A DNA stretch of 55,165 bases from Myxococcales bacterium (GTDB lineage Bacteria > Myxococcota_A > Polyangia > Polyangiales > SLQV01). The translations under genes and the position numbers were made by a program. The stretch lies in the NCBI GenBank assembly GCA_007131285.1, contig SLQV01000006.1, positions 1-55,165 on the forward strand, given 5' to 3'. The notes under the pieces were generated by a model. That model was not told the origin of the DNA. It ran no database searches and saw only the letters and a program-made list of their open reading frames with translations. Shown here in pieces: positions 27,994-37,313 of this stretch (position 1 is its first letter; every line of letters begins with the position of its first letter).

Positions 27994-29571
27994 CTACCAG
28001 AAGAACACGAGCATCAGGGCGACGAGCACCAGCAGCGCTGCGCTGTGCGCGCGGTAATCGCGCCACAGGCCGGCTTGGCGAATCGGCCGGGTCCAGCTGA
28101 ACTGCCAGTGCTTGAGGGGCTCGGCGCCCTTTGCGGCGGTAGGCGCTTCGGCCATCGATTTGGCGAGCGTGACGTAAAGCACGCACGCGATCACAGCGAG
28201 CACCGCCGCGTGCACGGTGAAGTGAAGCGGTAGCAGGCCCAGGTGGTTGGCGATCAAGCACGCAATGCCCACGACATGCATGGGGATCATGGTGAACATC
28301 GCCGCGCGTCGAGAGCCCGTCTGGGTGAAGATGCCCCAGATAAATACGACGACTACCGGGGGGGCGAGGTACGCCATCACCTGCTGCAAATAAGCAAAAA
28401 GGCCGTGAAAGTTGGCAATCAGCGGCGCCCAGAGTGCGGCCAGTACCGCCAGGCCAAAGGTCGAGATGCGGCCGAACCAAAGCCGCGCTCGGTCAGACAT
28501 GTGGCCGTCGCGCATGGGCAGCAGGAAGTCATGGAGTATCAGCGTGGACGCGGAGTTGAGCGTGCTGTCGAGGCTCGACATGATTGCCGCAATCAGGCCG
28601 GCGAGCACAAGGCCTCGAATCCCCGCGGGCAGCACTTCAAGCGTCAGTTTGGCGAAGACCTGGTCTGGTTCTTCAAGGGCGGGGAAGAGCACGGGTGCCA
28701 GGGCGCCGGGAAGCACCATCAAAAAGAGCGGCGTTAGCTTGAGGTAGCCCGCGACGGTACAGCCCAGGCGCGCGTGCTCAATATCGCGTGCCGCGAGAAC
28801 ACGCTGGGCGATGTACTGGTTCATCGACCAGAAGTAGAGGCCGATGATGGGCAGGCCGAAGACGGTGCCGATCCAGGGGAGGGTGGTGTCGTCCCAGGGC
28901 TGCATGAGGGAGAAATGCCCCTCGGGCAGCGACGCCGTGACCGCCGTCAGCGAAAAGTCGAAGCGGCCCATGACAACGAACAGCATCAACGCCGCGCCGA
29001 CGACCAACACCAGCGCCTGGAGCATGTCGGTGTACACCACAGCCTTGAGGCCGCCGATAGCGGTGTAGAGCCCGACAAACAGCGCCATCGTCACCGCGGT
29101 GCCTAAAAACGGCAGTTCGGGAAAGAGGCTCTGCAGGATGAGCGTGCCCGCGTAGAGCCCGCCGGCGGTATCCACGGCGAGGGAAACCAGAATGGTCAGG
29201 CCGGAAAAGTAGCGCTGCGCCACCACGCCAAAGCGCTTGAGCAGAAACTCCGGCACCGTGTTGAGCCGGTTCTTCAGGAAAACCGGCACGGTGACCGCCG
29301 CCATGAAAATAAAAATGATGGCGGCCATCCACTCGTAGTTCGCGACGGAAAGGCCGCTGGTGTAGGCCTGTCCCATGAGGCCCACGAGGGTGGTGCTCGA
29401 AATATTCGAGGCGAAGAGAGACAGTCCGACGGGCAGCAGCGTCAGCGAGCGTCCCGCCAGGAAAAGGTCCTCGCCGCTACTCGTCCGACGAGAAACCACG
29501 ACGCCGATAACGATGATCAGCGCGAAATAACCCGAGATTACAACCCAGTCTAAGCTAGCAATTTGCTGCAC
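27994..29571 (-). CDS. Sodium:solute symporter (SSS/SGLT family)
   Basis: SGEDLFLAGRSLTLLPVGLSLFASNISSTTLVGLMGQAYTSG...; GLYTAIGGLKAVVYTDMLQALVLVVGA. Confidence 0.9.
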   Translation of the reverse strand: MQQIASLDWVVISGYFALIIVIGVVVSRRTSSGEDLFLAGRSLTLLPVGLSLFASNISSTTLVGLMGQAYTSGLSVANYEWMAAIIFIFMAAVTVPVFLKNRLNTVPEFLLKRFGVVAQRYFSGLTILVSLAVDTAGGLYAGTLILQSLFPELPFLGTAVTMALFVGLYTAIGGLKAVVYTDMLQALVLVVGAALMLFVVMGRFDFSLTAVTASLPEGHFSLMQPWDDTTLPWIGTVFGLPIIGLYFWSMNQYIAQRVLAARDIEHARLGCTVAGYLKLTPLFLMVLPGALAPVLFPALEEPDQVFAKLTLEVLPAGIRGLVLAGLIAAIMSSLDSTLNSASTLILHDFLLPMRDGHMSDRARLWFGRISTFGLAVLAALWAPLIANFHGLFAYLQQVMAYLAPPVVVVFIWGIFTQTGSRRAAMFTMIPMHVVGIACLIANHLGLLPLHFTVHAAVLAVIACVLYVTLAKSMAEAPTAAKGAEPLKHWQFSWTRPIRQAGLWRDYRAHSAALLVLVALMLVFFW

Positions 29572-29905
29572 GTGTCCACCCCCAAAGTCCCCGTGAGGCC
29601 GCGCTTGCGCGCGTGTCTTTGGCCGTGCATTCGGAGTGACTGCTCCGCGGTCCGTCTAGGCACTCGCTTTTGCTCGGCCAACCCCCTAAGGCCGAGCCCG
29701 TAGCACACAGTGACACCTATTGCCGAGGACACCTATTGCCGAGGACTGAGTCGACAGGCCGTGTCCCCCGGACGCCCGGGACGCGTGGCTAGACCAGGCG
29801 CGGCACTTTCGGCCAAAACGCCCGAGCAGCTTAGGCGTGCGTCTGCGCTCATGCCGCGGGCGTTGACGTGTGCGTCCCCTGGCGAGAGGGTGTGACGCCC
29901 GGTAC

Positions 29906-31357
29906 TTAGCCGAACACTTGGCCGTGGGGCGTGCCTTCAACGAAGCCGCCGCGGGTTTGCACGCCGACGGTCGCTGAGGTCGTGAACGCCTCAAGGTCGG
30001 TCGCGCCGACATAGGTGAGCGCGCTCTGTAGGCCGGTGATCATGTGGGTGAGTGCTGCGCCCACGCTTTCTTCGCCGGGGCGCAGGTAAATGCGTGACGT
30101 CGAGATACCTTCACGAAAAAAGCGCTTCTGAGCCACTTCGAACGCGCCGAGACCGCGGGTTCGCTCCTCGACGGCGCGTGCCGAAGCCATGCCGTAGTTT
30201 TCCTTATAGCTGCGGCCTTCACTGTCGATGACGATGTCGCCCGGTGACTCGTAGGTGCCAGCAAAGGCAGTGCCGACCATCACCCGCGAGGCACCGGCGG
30301 CGAGGTAAAGCGCCACATCCCGCGGCTTGCGCACCCCGCCGTCCGCCCACACGTGCTTGCCTAAAGCCTTGGCCGCGCGGGCACACGCCAGAACCGATGA
30401 AAAACTCGGCCGGCCGACGCCGGTCTGCATTCTGGTGGTGCACATAGCGCCGGGGCCTACATTCACCTTGATGATGTCCGCACCCGCTTCGATCAGCGCG
30501 CGTGTGCCCTCGGTGGTGCAGACGTTGCCCGCGATAATCGGCATCTGTCGGGGGGCTATCTTGCGCACCGCGGCGATGGCTTCGAGCATGCGCCGCTGGT
30601 GGCCGTGGGCAGTGTCGATCACCAAAGCGGAAAGCCCCATTTCGATGAGCGCACCAGCCTGTTGGGTGATGCCCGACGAGGCGATGCCCACCGCCGCTGC
30701 CACCATGAGCTGGCCTTCGGGTGACAGCGTTGGGCGCATCACTTCTAGCCGCACCGCATCTGCCCGCGTGAGCACGCCGATTAGCTGACCGCCACAATTG
30801 ACGACGGGGGCGGCCCGCAAGCGGTGCTTTTCCATCGTGGCGAACGCCTCGCGGTTGTCGACCTGGTCGCTGAGCGACACCACGTTGCGGGACATCACGG
30901 CGTGGGCGCTCGCGTACTGGTCACAGCCCGTCAGATCCGCCTGCGTCAGGATGCCGATAGGCCGATGGCCCTCGTCGATCACCACCACCATGCCGTGGGC
31001 GCGCTTGCGAATGATGCCTTGAACATCGCGAACGGTCGCGCTTGCGGTGACGCTGAGGGCGGTGTCGAAGCGGGGGTGCGCGTGCTTCACGTGCTGCGCG
31101 ATGCGTTCGACGGTCTCAAGCGCCATGTCCTGCGGCAGCACGCCGAGGCCCCCGTAGCGCGCCATGGTCTCGGCCATGCGCTTGCCGGTGACGGCGTTCA
31201 TATTGGCGGAGACGATCGGGTGGGAGCCGCCGCGAAAGTCGGTTGGCGTTAGGTCGACACCGAGTCGAGAAGTGCCTTCGAAGTACCCAGGCAAGAGGAA
31301 AACATCATCGAGGGAAAGTTCGAGCTGTTCATCATGTTCTGGGTGGAGAAAGTGCAT
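29906..31357 (-). CDS. guaB1: GuaB1-type IMP dehydrogenase-related protein (probable GMP reductase) with CBS domains
   Basis: LSLDDVFLLPGYFEGTSRLGVDLTP; ANMNAVTGKRMAETMARYGGLGVLPQDM; TBP-barrel VNVGPGAMCTTRMQTGVGRPSFSSV. Confidence 0.85.
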   Translation of the reverse strand: MHFLHPEHDEQLELSLDDVFLLPGYFEGTSRLGVDLTPTDFRGGSHPIVSANMNAVTGKRMAETMARYGGLGVLPQDMALETVERIAQHVKHAHPRFDTALSVTASATVRDVQGIIRKRAHGMVVVIDEGHRPIGILTQADLTGCDQYASAHAVMSRNVVSLSDQVDNREAFATMEKHRLRAAPVVNCGGQLIGVLTRADAVRLEVMRPTLSPEGQLMVAAAVGIASSGITQQAGALIEMGLSALVIDTAHGHQRRMLEAIAAVRKIAPRQMPIIAGNVCTTEGTRALIEAGADIIKVNVGPGAMCTTRMQTGVGRPSFSSVLACARAAKALGKHVWADGGVRKPRDVALYLAAGASRVMVGTAFAGTYESPGDIVIDSEGRSYKENYGMASARAVEERTRGLGAFEVAQKRFFREGISTSRIYLRPGEESVGAALTHMITGLQSALTYVGATDLEAFTTSATVGVQTRGGFVEGTPHGQVFG

Positions 31358-31725
31358 GAATCGGTTCCCTGCGGCCTTGAGTCAAAACCCTAGTTTAACC
31401 GGAGTTCGGCGCCGGAGGGAAAAAAGGTCTGTGGGCTCGGGACACGGGGCTCCCGCGTGTGCGCTCTAGGCCTCCCGAGCTTGCGCTTTAGTCGGCCTTG
31501 TGGCACTTTTGGCCGCCGAGAACGCTGGGAGCGGCGTTGCAGCGTGGCCGCAGCCCGCAGCCGCTAGGCCTTGGGTGACGAGGCCTCGTACGGCTGACGT
31601 TCTATCCCGCACGGCTGGGCTGTGAACCGTCTGAAGCTGGGAGCCGTCGGGCGCTGCGTGCTGTTGGGTTTCTGCGTGCTGTTGTGTTTTATGCCGTTTA
31701 GGCTTTGTGGAGTGAAGACGCGATT

Positions 31726-31965
31726 ATGGCTTTAGGCGATACCATCCAAGGCAGACCTCTTGAGGTTGCCGTCAGCGACCGCGGACTTGAGCGGGCCATC
31801 AAGAACCTGAAGCGTAAGCTTGCGGCGGAAGGCATTCTGCGTGAACTGAAGCGCCGACGCCATTTCATGAAGCCGTCGATCGCAAAGCGCAAAAAAGAAG
31901 CAGAAGCTTCGCGCCGTCGGCGCAAGCGCGACCGCCAGGCGGTGGTCGTCACCACGCTTAAATAG
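31726..31965 (+). CDS. rpsU: 30S ribosomal protein S21
   Basis: GRPLEVAVSDRGLERAIKNLKRKLAAEGILRELKRRRHFMKPSIAKRKKEAEASRRRRK. Confidence 0.93.
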   Translation: MALGDTIQGRPLEVAVSDRGLERAIKNLKRKLAAEGILRELKRRRHFMKPSIAKRKKEAEASRRRRKRDRQAVVVTTLK

Positions 31966-32387
31966 CCTGCGCAGGCACCCGCAGCTGACGGAAAACCCGA
32001 CAACGGGGTCCAAGTTGGCGGTGCACCTGGTAGAGCACCGCGGCGTTCGTGCAGGTAGGGCCCAGTTCCAGGGGCCTCCGCCGAGCATTTGTCGCGTACG
32101 GGACCCGGCGTCCGGCGCCGACAGCGCGTGGCTGAAGCTGATCAGGTTTCCGCGTCTATACGCGGCCTGTCGGCGTGTTCACAAGCGGCATCTAGAAACC
32201 GGGGATGCGCGCGGTGCAGCCCGCATCCCGCGTGCGTCTGGAGGTGTGCTCAGGCATTTGGCGACGCGGCGAAGCAGGCCTAAGCCCTTACCCCGCGCGC
32301 GCTCCATGCGCCCTGCCGGTTCTTTTTTTCGGGCAGCCTGCGCACGGTAATGTCGCCTCGATCGGCTTCGCGCGCTACAACGGATGC

Positions 32388-33248
32388 ATGTCCGAGTCCG
32401 ACCGCCATCACGCCGTAAGCGTTCGTTTTTTCCATCGCCTTGCGCGCGTCCTGCCCGACCCGCTGCATTCAGTGCGAGTGCTTCCAGCCGCGACGCCGGA
32501 AGCTGAAGCCGAGGCCCGCGGGGCCACCGGGGGTGCGCGGCGGGTCAGGAGCCTCGCGCCGCGACGGGGGCTCGGTTTGAGCGTGGCGCTCGCGAGCCTA
32601 CTAGGCGCGTGCTCGTTCCAGACTTCGGGTAAAATGTCGTCGTCTAGCTCGTTTAAGGCGGGCAAGGACAACAAGCTTCAGCTCACCCCCGAGCCCAGCA
32701 CAGTAGACCTCGGTGAAACCGTGTTGTTGAAGGGCGCGCTCAAAAACGTCGATACCTCGGCGCTCATGGTAGGTTTTGCGGGTGCGGCTGCCCGTGTCCG
32801 GGTCGCGGAAGTTCGAGACGGCGGCCTGGTGGTTGTCGTACCCGAAGGCGCGCGGACTGGCAGTGTGCGGGTGTTCGAAGGCAGCGAGGAAGTCTGGGCT
32901 GGGCGCTTGACCGTGCGCGGCACCACCGAAGGCGAAGCGGTAGAGAGTGGAACGGCGGTGCCAGCTGCTACGCCAGCGGCTCAGCCCACCACGACGTCGG
33001 TCACCGTGACACGTGTTGAACCCAACCCCGCACCCGCGGGCGCGCAGGTGACGCTGCACGGCCGCTTCAGTGAAGTCACCGCCGAGCGCGTGACCGTCCG
33101 CGTGAGCGGCGTGAGCCAGGACCTCCCCCTCGTCGAGCTGGCAGCCGACCGCATTGTCATTGCGTTACCTCCCGCTGCCACGACCGGTCCCGTGCTCGTC
33201 AATGTCGACGGCTACGCCGTCTGGCGCGGCACCCTCACCATCAACTGA
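32388..33248 (+). CDS. Lipoprotein with two IPT/TIG-like beta domains
   Basis: LASLLGAC lipobox; two similar segments (PSTVDLGETVLLKG... and VTRVEPNPAPAGAQVTLHGRFS...GPVLVNVDGYAVWRGTLTI). Confidence 0.6.
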   Translation: MSESDRHHAVSVRFFHRLARVLPDPLHSVRVLPAATPEAEAEARGATGGARRVRSLAPRRGLGLSVALASLLGACSFQTSGKMSSSSSFKAGKDNKLQLTPEPSTVDLGETVLLKGALKNVDTSALMVGFAGAAARVRVAEVRDGGLVVVVPEGARTGSVRVFEGSEEVWAGRLTVRGTTEGEAVESGTAVPAATPAAQPTTTSVTVTRVEPNPAPAGAQVTLHGRFSEVTAERVTVRVSGVSQDLPLVELAADRIVIALPPAATTGPVLVNVDGYAVWRGTLTIN

Positions 33249-33277
33249 GCCCCCCGCGACTGAGGTAAACGCGATGC

Positions 33278-34363
33278 TTGACGGGGCGGAGGCATTTGGT
33301 CCAGCCTCTGATGCCAGGCGCTTTGTGCGCCTTAACCCCTTTCATGCAACATATTATGCAGCTTACCTTCACCGAAAGATTGCGGCCATTCGGCATCGCA
33401 CTCGCGCTATCTGGCATAGTGCTGTCACTGCACGCGTGTGGCGATAGCGACCCCGAAGTGACCGGCCCGACCGATCCCACCGCTCCAATCGACCCCACGG
33501 ACCCGACGGCTCCCGTTGATCCTACCGGCCCGACGCTCGTCGCCCCCGCAATCTGCCAGTACACGTGTGACGCGGTTCTTGACTGCGCATCCGGGACCGA
33601 AGGCGTCATCACGCAGATGGCGTACTGCGACACCGGGCTCAACCGCTGCGTGAGCTGCCTCGAGAATGACGACTGCAAGCTCCCCGCGCTTGCGCTGACG
33701 CGTTACTGCGACGCTGACAACGCATGCCCTGATCCGCAGACCTGCGTCACGGTCCTCGGCCGTAACCGCTGCGCAACCATCGAAGATGCTGCTACGGATC
33801 CTGAACTTTGTCCGCAGAAGGTGGACGCTGTGGACCTCGACGACCAGGCGGTCACGGTATGCCTCTTAACACTGCCCAATGAAGACGTTTCCTGCAGCGA
33901 CGCGGGCGAGTGTGTGGCAACCGCCGCCTGCGACCCGGCGGTGTGTCCCTCCCAATCAGGCATTCCTGGCTTAGGTGGCGTTTGCGTCGCTGACGACACG
34001 CGTTGTGGTTGCGAAGAGAACGACGACTGCTCAGGCGGCCTCGTGTGCAACACCGACACCAACCGCTGCGCCTGCACCACCGAGTACTGCGAAGGCTTCA
34101 ACGAAGGCCTGTTGCCCGTGTGCCTAAGCTCAGGCTTCTGCGGTTGCGGCAGTGACGAACACTGCGGTGAGAACGAGCGCTGCAGTGACGCAGGCTCCTG
34201 CGTGTGCGCGAACGACACCTTCTGCGAAGATGCACTGTCAGGTAGCGTTTGCCTTGAGAGTGGCGTGTGCGGTTGCGCAGATGACATCGCCAACTGCGAC
34301 GAAGCGCTCGTGAGTGGATCCCGTCGTGCGGGCGCCCTGGTCTGCGCGCCCTTCCGCGAGTAA
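33278..34363 (+). CDS. Cys-rich lipoprotein with a Thr/Pro/Asp linker; start probably at internal MQLTFTERLRPFG
   Basis: LSLHACGDSD lipobox; (GPTDPTAPIDPTDPTAPVDPTGPT) linker; many Cys in CxC/ENDDC patterns. Confidence 0.7.
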   Translation: MTGRRHLVQPLMPGALCALTPFMQHIMQLTFTERLRPFGIALALSGIVLSLHACGDSDPEVTGPTDPTAPIDPTDPTAPVDPTGPTLVAPAICQYTCDAVLDCASGTEGVITQMAYCDTGLNRCVSCLENDDCKLPALALTRYCDADNACPDPQTCVTVLGRNRCATIEDAATDPELCPQKVDAVDLDDQAVTVCLLTLPNEDVSCSDAGECVATAACDPAVCPSQSGIPGLGGVCVADDTRCGCEENDDCSGGLVCNTDTNRCACTTEYCEGFNEGLLPVCLSSGFCGCGSDEHCGENERCSDAGSCVCANDTFCEDALSGSVCLESGVCGCADDIANCDEALVSGSRRAGALVCAPFRE

Positions 34364-34443
34364 CACCTCGCTCGCGCTAGAGGCACATCCGGTGGGCCCC
34401 ATCTCAGGGCCTTTCGGGTTCGGCTGAAGCAAAAGACGCGCAA

Positions 34444-34486
34444 AGCCCTGACGGCTTCCAATGAAGGAGGCCGCCAGGGCTTTTTT
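34444..34486 (+). terminator. Rho-independent terminator
   Basis: AGCCCTGACGGC ... GCCGCCAGGGCT (one mismatch) followed by T-tract. Confidence 0.8.
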
Positions 34487-34570
34487 GTGTGCTTACGCTG
34501 TGGTTCGCTTCAGATATTGCGCCGTGGGCCGGTCGGCTGCGGGTGCGCGCTTCGTAGCGCCGCTGCAAAC

Positions 34571-35362
34571 TTAGACGAGCCCAGCGATTTTTTGGGTGTC
34601 GCGTCCGCGGAAGGAAAGCCGGCTCGAGGTCCAGCTTAGACTGCGGGCGTGCAAATCCTCGCCGGGACGGCCTGGTTCGGGGCGTGGCGTCTTCGCCCGA
34701 GATGCCAGCTCTGTCGGGCGGGCGACCAAAACGGGAAGCGGAGCGTTTTGCACCAGCGCCTCCGCTACTGAGCCCAAAATAAGTCGAGAAACGCGCCCCC
34801 GTGCGCGCGTTCCAACAACGATGAGCTGTGCTTCCACATCTACCGCCACCTGAATAAGTGCGTCGGCAACATCATCGCTAAGACGTACATGTAAAGACAT
34901 GGCACGGTCGCCGTCTTGGTTATCGGAGGCGCTCGGTGTCGTGCCGGACGGGGTCACCGCCGCTCCGTCGCCTGTGGCGAGGGCAGCTTCAGCCACAATC
35001 GCCTCAATATGATGCTCTAAACGGGAGGTTGTGTCGTTGAGCTTGGTGTGAAGCGCGTTCAAGCTCAACGCCTCGCTGCCCTCGGTGAGCGACATCACGT
35101 ACACCGGGTGTAGCTCGGCTGTCGGTGCGACCTCAAGCAGCCGCAGGGCATCGCGCAGTGCTAAGTCACCACTTGTTCCGAAATCGATTCCGACAACAAT
35201 ACGCATAGACAACGCAATACCACACCTCAGCAATAAAGGGGTAAGTTTTACACGCATGCCCCCGGGTTTGCGGGATTTGCTCCCGTAAACCCGGGGGCAT
35301 GCGTGTAAAATGCCACCCTGAACAGTTACAGTGTTTAGGATGCATTCATGCGCAACACTCAC
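34571..35362 (-). CDS. Universal stress protein (UspA) family; start probably internal at MRIVVGIDFGTSG
   Basis: MRIVVGIDFGTSGDLALRDAL; LIVVGTRARGRVSRLILGSVAEALVQNAPLPVLVAR. Confidence 0.82.
   Translation of the reverse strand: MSVAHECILNTVTVQGGILHACPRVYGSKSRKPGGMRVKLTPLLLRCGIALSMRIVVGIDFGTSGDLALRDALRLLEVAPTAELHPVYVMSLTEGSEALSLNALHTKLNDTTSRLEHHIEAIVAEAALATGDGAAVTPSGTTPSASDNQDGDRAMSLHVRLSDDVADALIQVAVDVEAQLIVVGTRARGRVSRLILGSVAEALVQNAPLPVLVARPTELASRAKTPRPEPGRPGEDLHARSLSWTSSRLSFRGRDTQKIAGLV
35246..35310. repeat. Long hairpin: perfect 24-bp inverted repeat TTTTACACGCATGCCCCCGGGTTT / AAACCCGGGGGCATGCGTGTAAAA with inner CGGGA/TCCCG stem
   Basis: Read directly; right half is duplicated at 37.08 kb. 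Confidence 0.85.
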
Positions 35363-35631
35363 CGTGTCGCGGGACTCGCTCCCAAGAGCTCCCCGGTATT
35401 GTTACTAAAAGATTCCCCGACAGTTGCGTTTGGGGTGTCATCTGCGGTCCGTACGTCCATGCCTGCTCTATGCGTCTGGTATCGCATACGGTCGCGGACT
35501 TTTGGAGCGCGACCTCGTCGTCTTGGGTGCCATCGAACCGAGAAAGTGTGCGGTATCGTTGAGCGCGAGCTGGTGCCCAAGACGCCAGGGGCTCGCTTGA
35601 ACGCACGAGCGCGGCATTGAACACCAGACGC

Positions 35632-36645
35632 TCAGCGTTGAGGATTGCGGTGCCATTTCACCGGGCTAGATGTGGCATCGATGTCGTCTTCGACCCCGAG
35701 AACGAGCGCAAAGAGCGCCATGCGGGTGGGGATACCATTGTCCGCTTGGCGAAAGACGGCGAGGCGTGGATGGTGGGTAAGATCGTCGTCGAGTTCGTTG
35801 GCCTCCGGGCGACTGTCGCGGGGCAAGGGGTGTAGAATGACTGCATGCGCTGGTGCAAGTGCGTCGAAGCGGGCGCGGTTGATGGAAAAACGACCCCGAG
35901 CCCTTTCGGCATCTGCTGCACTTGGGTAGCGCTCTTGTTGAATGCGTGTGCTGTAGATGACATCGGCGCTCGCCAACGCGCTGTCCAGATCTGAACTCAC
36001 TTCGACTTGGTGACCGCGGCTTTCGAGCGCGCGCTTTAAGTGTTCGGGCAGTTGTACCGCGGGGGGCGCCACACAGATGAAGCGCGTCGCATCGAGCAGC
36101 CCCAGGAGTCTCGCGAGCGAATGGACTGTGCGGCCGTACTTCAAGTCGCCGACAAAAACTATCGTGCTGCCCGCGAGCCCGCGTAGGGGTTGCCCGAGTT
36201 CACGGGTCATAGTGTAGAGGTCAAGAATGGCCTGGGTCGGGTGCTCGCCGGGGCCGTCGCCGCCGTTGATCACCGGTACGGTGCTTGCACCAGCAAAGGC
36301 GGCGACCGATCCCTCCTCGGGGTGGCGCAGCACAGCGATGTCGCCGTAGCCTCCAATGACGCGCGCGGTATCTTCGAGGCTCTCGCCCTTGGCCATGGAG
36401 GAAAAGGCTACGCCAGTGGTGTCGCGGACATGTCCCCCCAAGCGATTGAATGCGACGCCAAACGAAATACGCGAGCGCGTACTCGGTTCGAAAAAGAGGT
36501 TCACAAGAACGGCGCCTTCAAGGACCTGCGTGCGCACTTTGCCTTCGGCGTAGGGTCTGAGGGCGTCCGCCAGTGTGAAAAGCCTGTCTAGATCTGCAAG
36601 CTGAAACTGCGTGGTTGAGAGGATATGCGCGCCGCGGTAGTCCAT
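35632..36645 (-). CDS. pyrB: Aspartate carbamoyltransferase catalytic chain
   Basis: Internal start MDYRGAHILSTTQF; NLFFEPSTRSRISF; HPTQAILDLYT; HPLPR; the ORF extension to 37293 runs through repeat DNA. Confidence 0.9.
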   Translation of the reverse strand: MDYRGAHILSTTQFQLADLDRLFTLADALRPYAEGKVRTQVLEGAVLVNLFFEPSTRSRISFGVAFNRLGGHVRDTTGVAFSSMAKGESLEDTARVIGGYGDIAVLRHPEEGSVAAFAGASTVPVINGGDGPGEHPTQAILDLYTMTRELGQPLRGLAGSTIVFVGDLKYGRTVHSLARLLGLLDATRFICVAPPAVQLPEHLKRALESRGHQVEVSSDLDSALASADVIYSTRIQQERYPSAADAERARGRFSINRARFDALAPAHAVILHPLPRDSRPEANELDDDLTHHPRLAVFRQADNGIPTRMALFALVLGVEDDIDATSSPVKWHRNPQR

Positions 36646-36908
36646 CGAGGCTCCGGTATATCCCCTGCAGGGCCTCAGAGCGAGGCCCGGGCGCGTTGCG
36701 AAAGGTGGGCGCTCAGAGGGGCGAGCACGCGACAATTCTACAGAAAAGGCTAAGTGGGCGCTGATGCCTATGTGAAGCTCAGGCACTGTTGTGGGGGGGG
36801 GGCAGGTGTTTAGGGCGTAGGCCACGTTAAAAGGTCCGCGGCAGAGGGCAAGCGTGCATGGGGGGGCGCGCGCAGCTTTCGGGTTTTTGAGACAGCATAT
36901 TCGGGCGT

Positions 36909-36964
36909 GAATCCCGAACTTTCGGGGTGAGTTTGCAACCATGCCCCGGTAACAGTTACCTTTG
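36909..36964 (+). repeat. Divergent copy of the pyrB-flanking repeat
   Basis: atcccgaactttcggggtgagtttgcaaccatgccccggtaacagttacc aligns to the repeat by eye. Confidence 0.4.
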
Positions 36965-37075
36965 AGGTAACGAAGTGGTACGTAACCGTTCAGGGGGTCC
37001 AGAAAGCAAAAACGCTGCGGAAAGAAGCAAGTGGGCGTTGGGGACCCGCTTGCCGGCTTTAGGTTTTTGGGGGAG

Positions 37076-37145
37076 GGTTTGCGGGATTCACTCCCGTAAA
37101 CCCGGGGGCATGCGTGTAAAAGGCCCCCTGAACAGTTCCAGTGGT
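37076..37145 (+). repeat. Copy of the pyrB-flanking repeat (direct repeat of 35266..35332)
   Basis: gggtttgcgggattcactcccgtaaacccgggggcatgcgtgtaaaaggccccctgaacagttccagtg vs gggtttgcgggatttgctcccgtaaacccgggggcatgcgtgtaaaatgccaccctgaacagttacagtg. Confidence 0.85.
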
Positions 37146-37213
37146 ACAGCCCCTTCAGTGGGGCTCGAGGGCCTAACATTTCGCAGCAAAGTTGGTTAGG
37201 GGGGTGGGCGTTT

Positions 37214-37274
37214 GGGATTCGCCCCCGAACCCCCCAGGGGCATTTTGAACAAAGCTCCCCTGCGTGGTTACAAG
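37214..37274 (+). repeat. Third, more divergent copy of the same repeat
   Basis: gggattcgcccccgaaccccccaggggcattttgaacaaagctcccctgcgtggttacaag. Confidence 0.6.
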
Positions 37275-37313
37275 CCGCACAGGTTCTTGTCACACTTAAA
37301 TCTTGGAGATTTG

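Noticed and set aside
31655-31684. TGCGTGCTGTTG direct repeat upstream of rpsU
   Set aside because: Two short copies only; no evidence of regulatory role.
35085-35620. Several short plus-strand ORFs between the Usp gene and pyrB
   Set aside because: Overlap antisense Usp sequence or repeats; compositional artefacts without motifs.
36646-37293. N-terminal extension of the pyrB ORF (553 aa)
   Set aside because: The region is repeat-rich non-coding DNA. Conserved ATCase sequence begins at MDYRGAHILSTTQF (36645).
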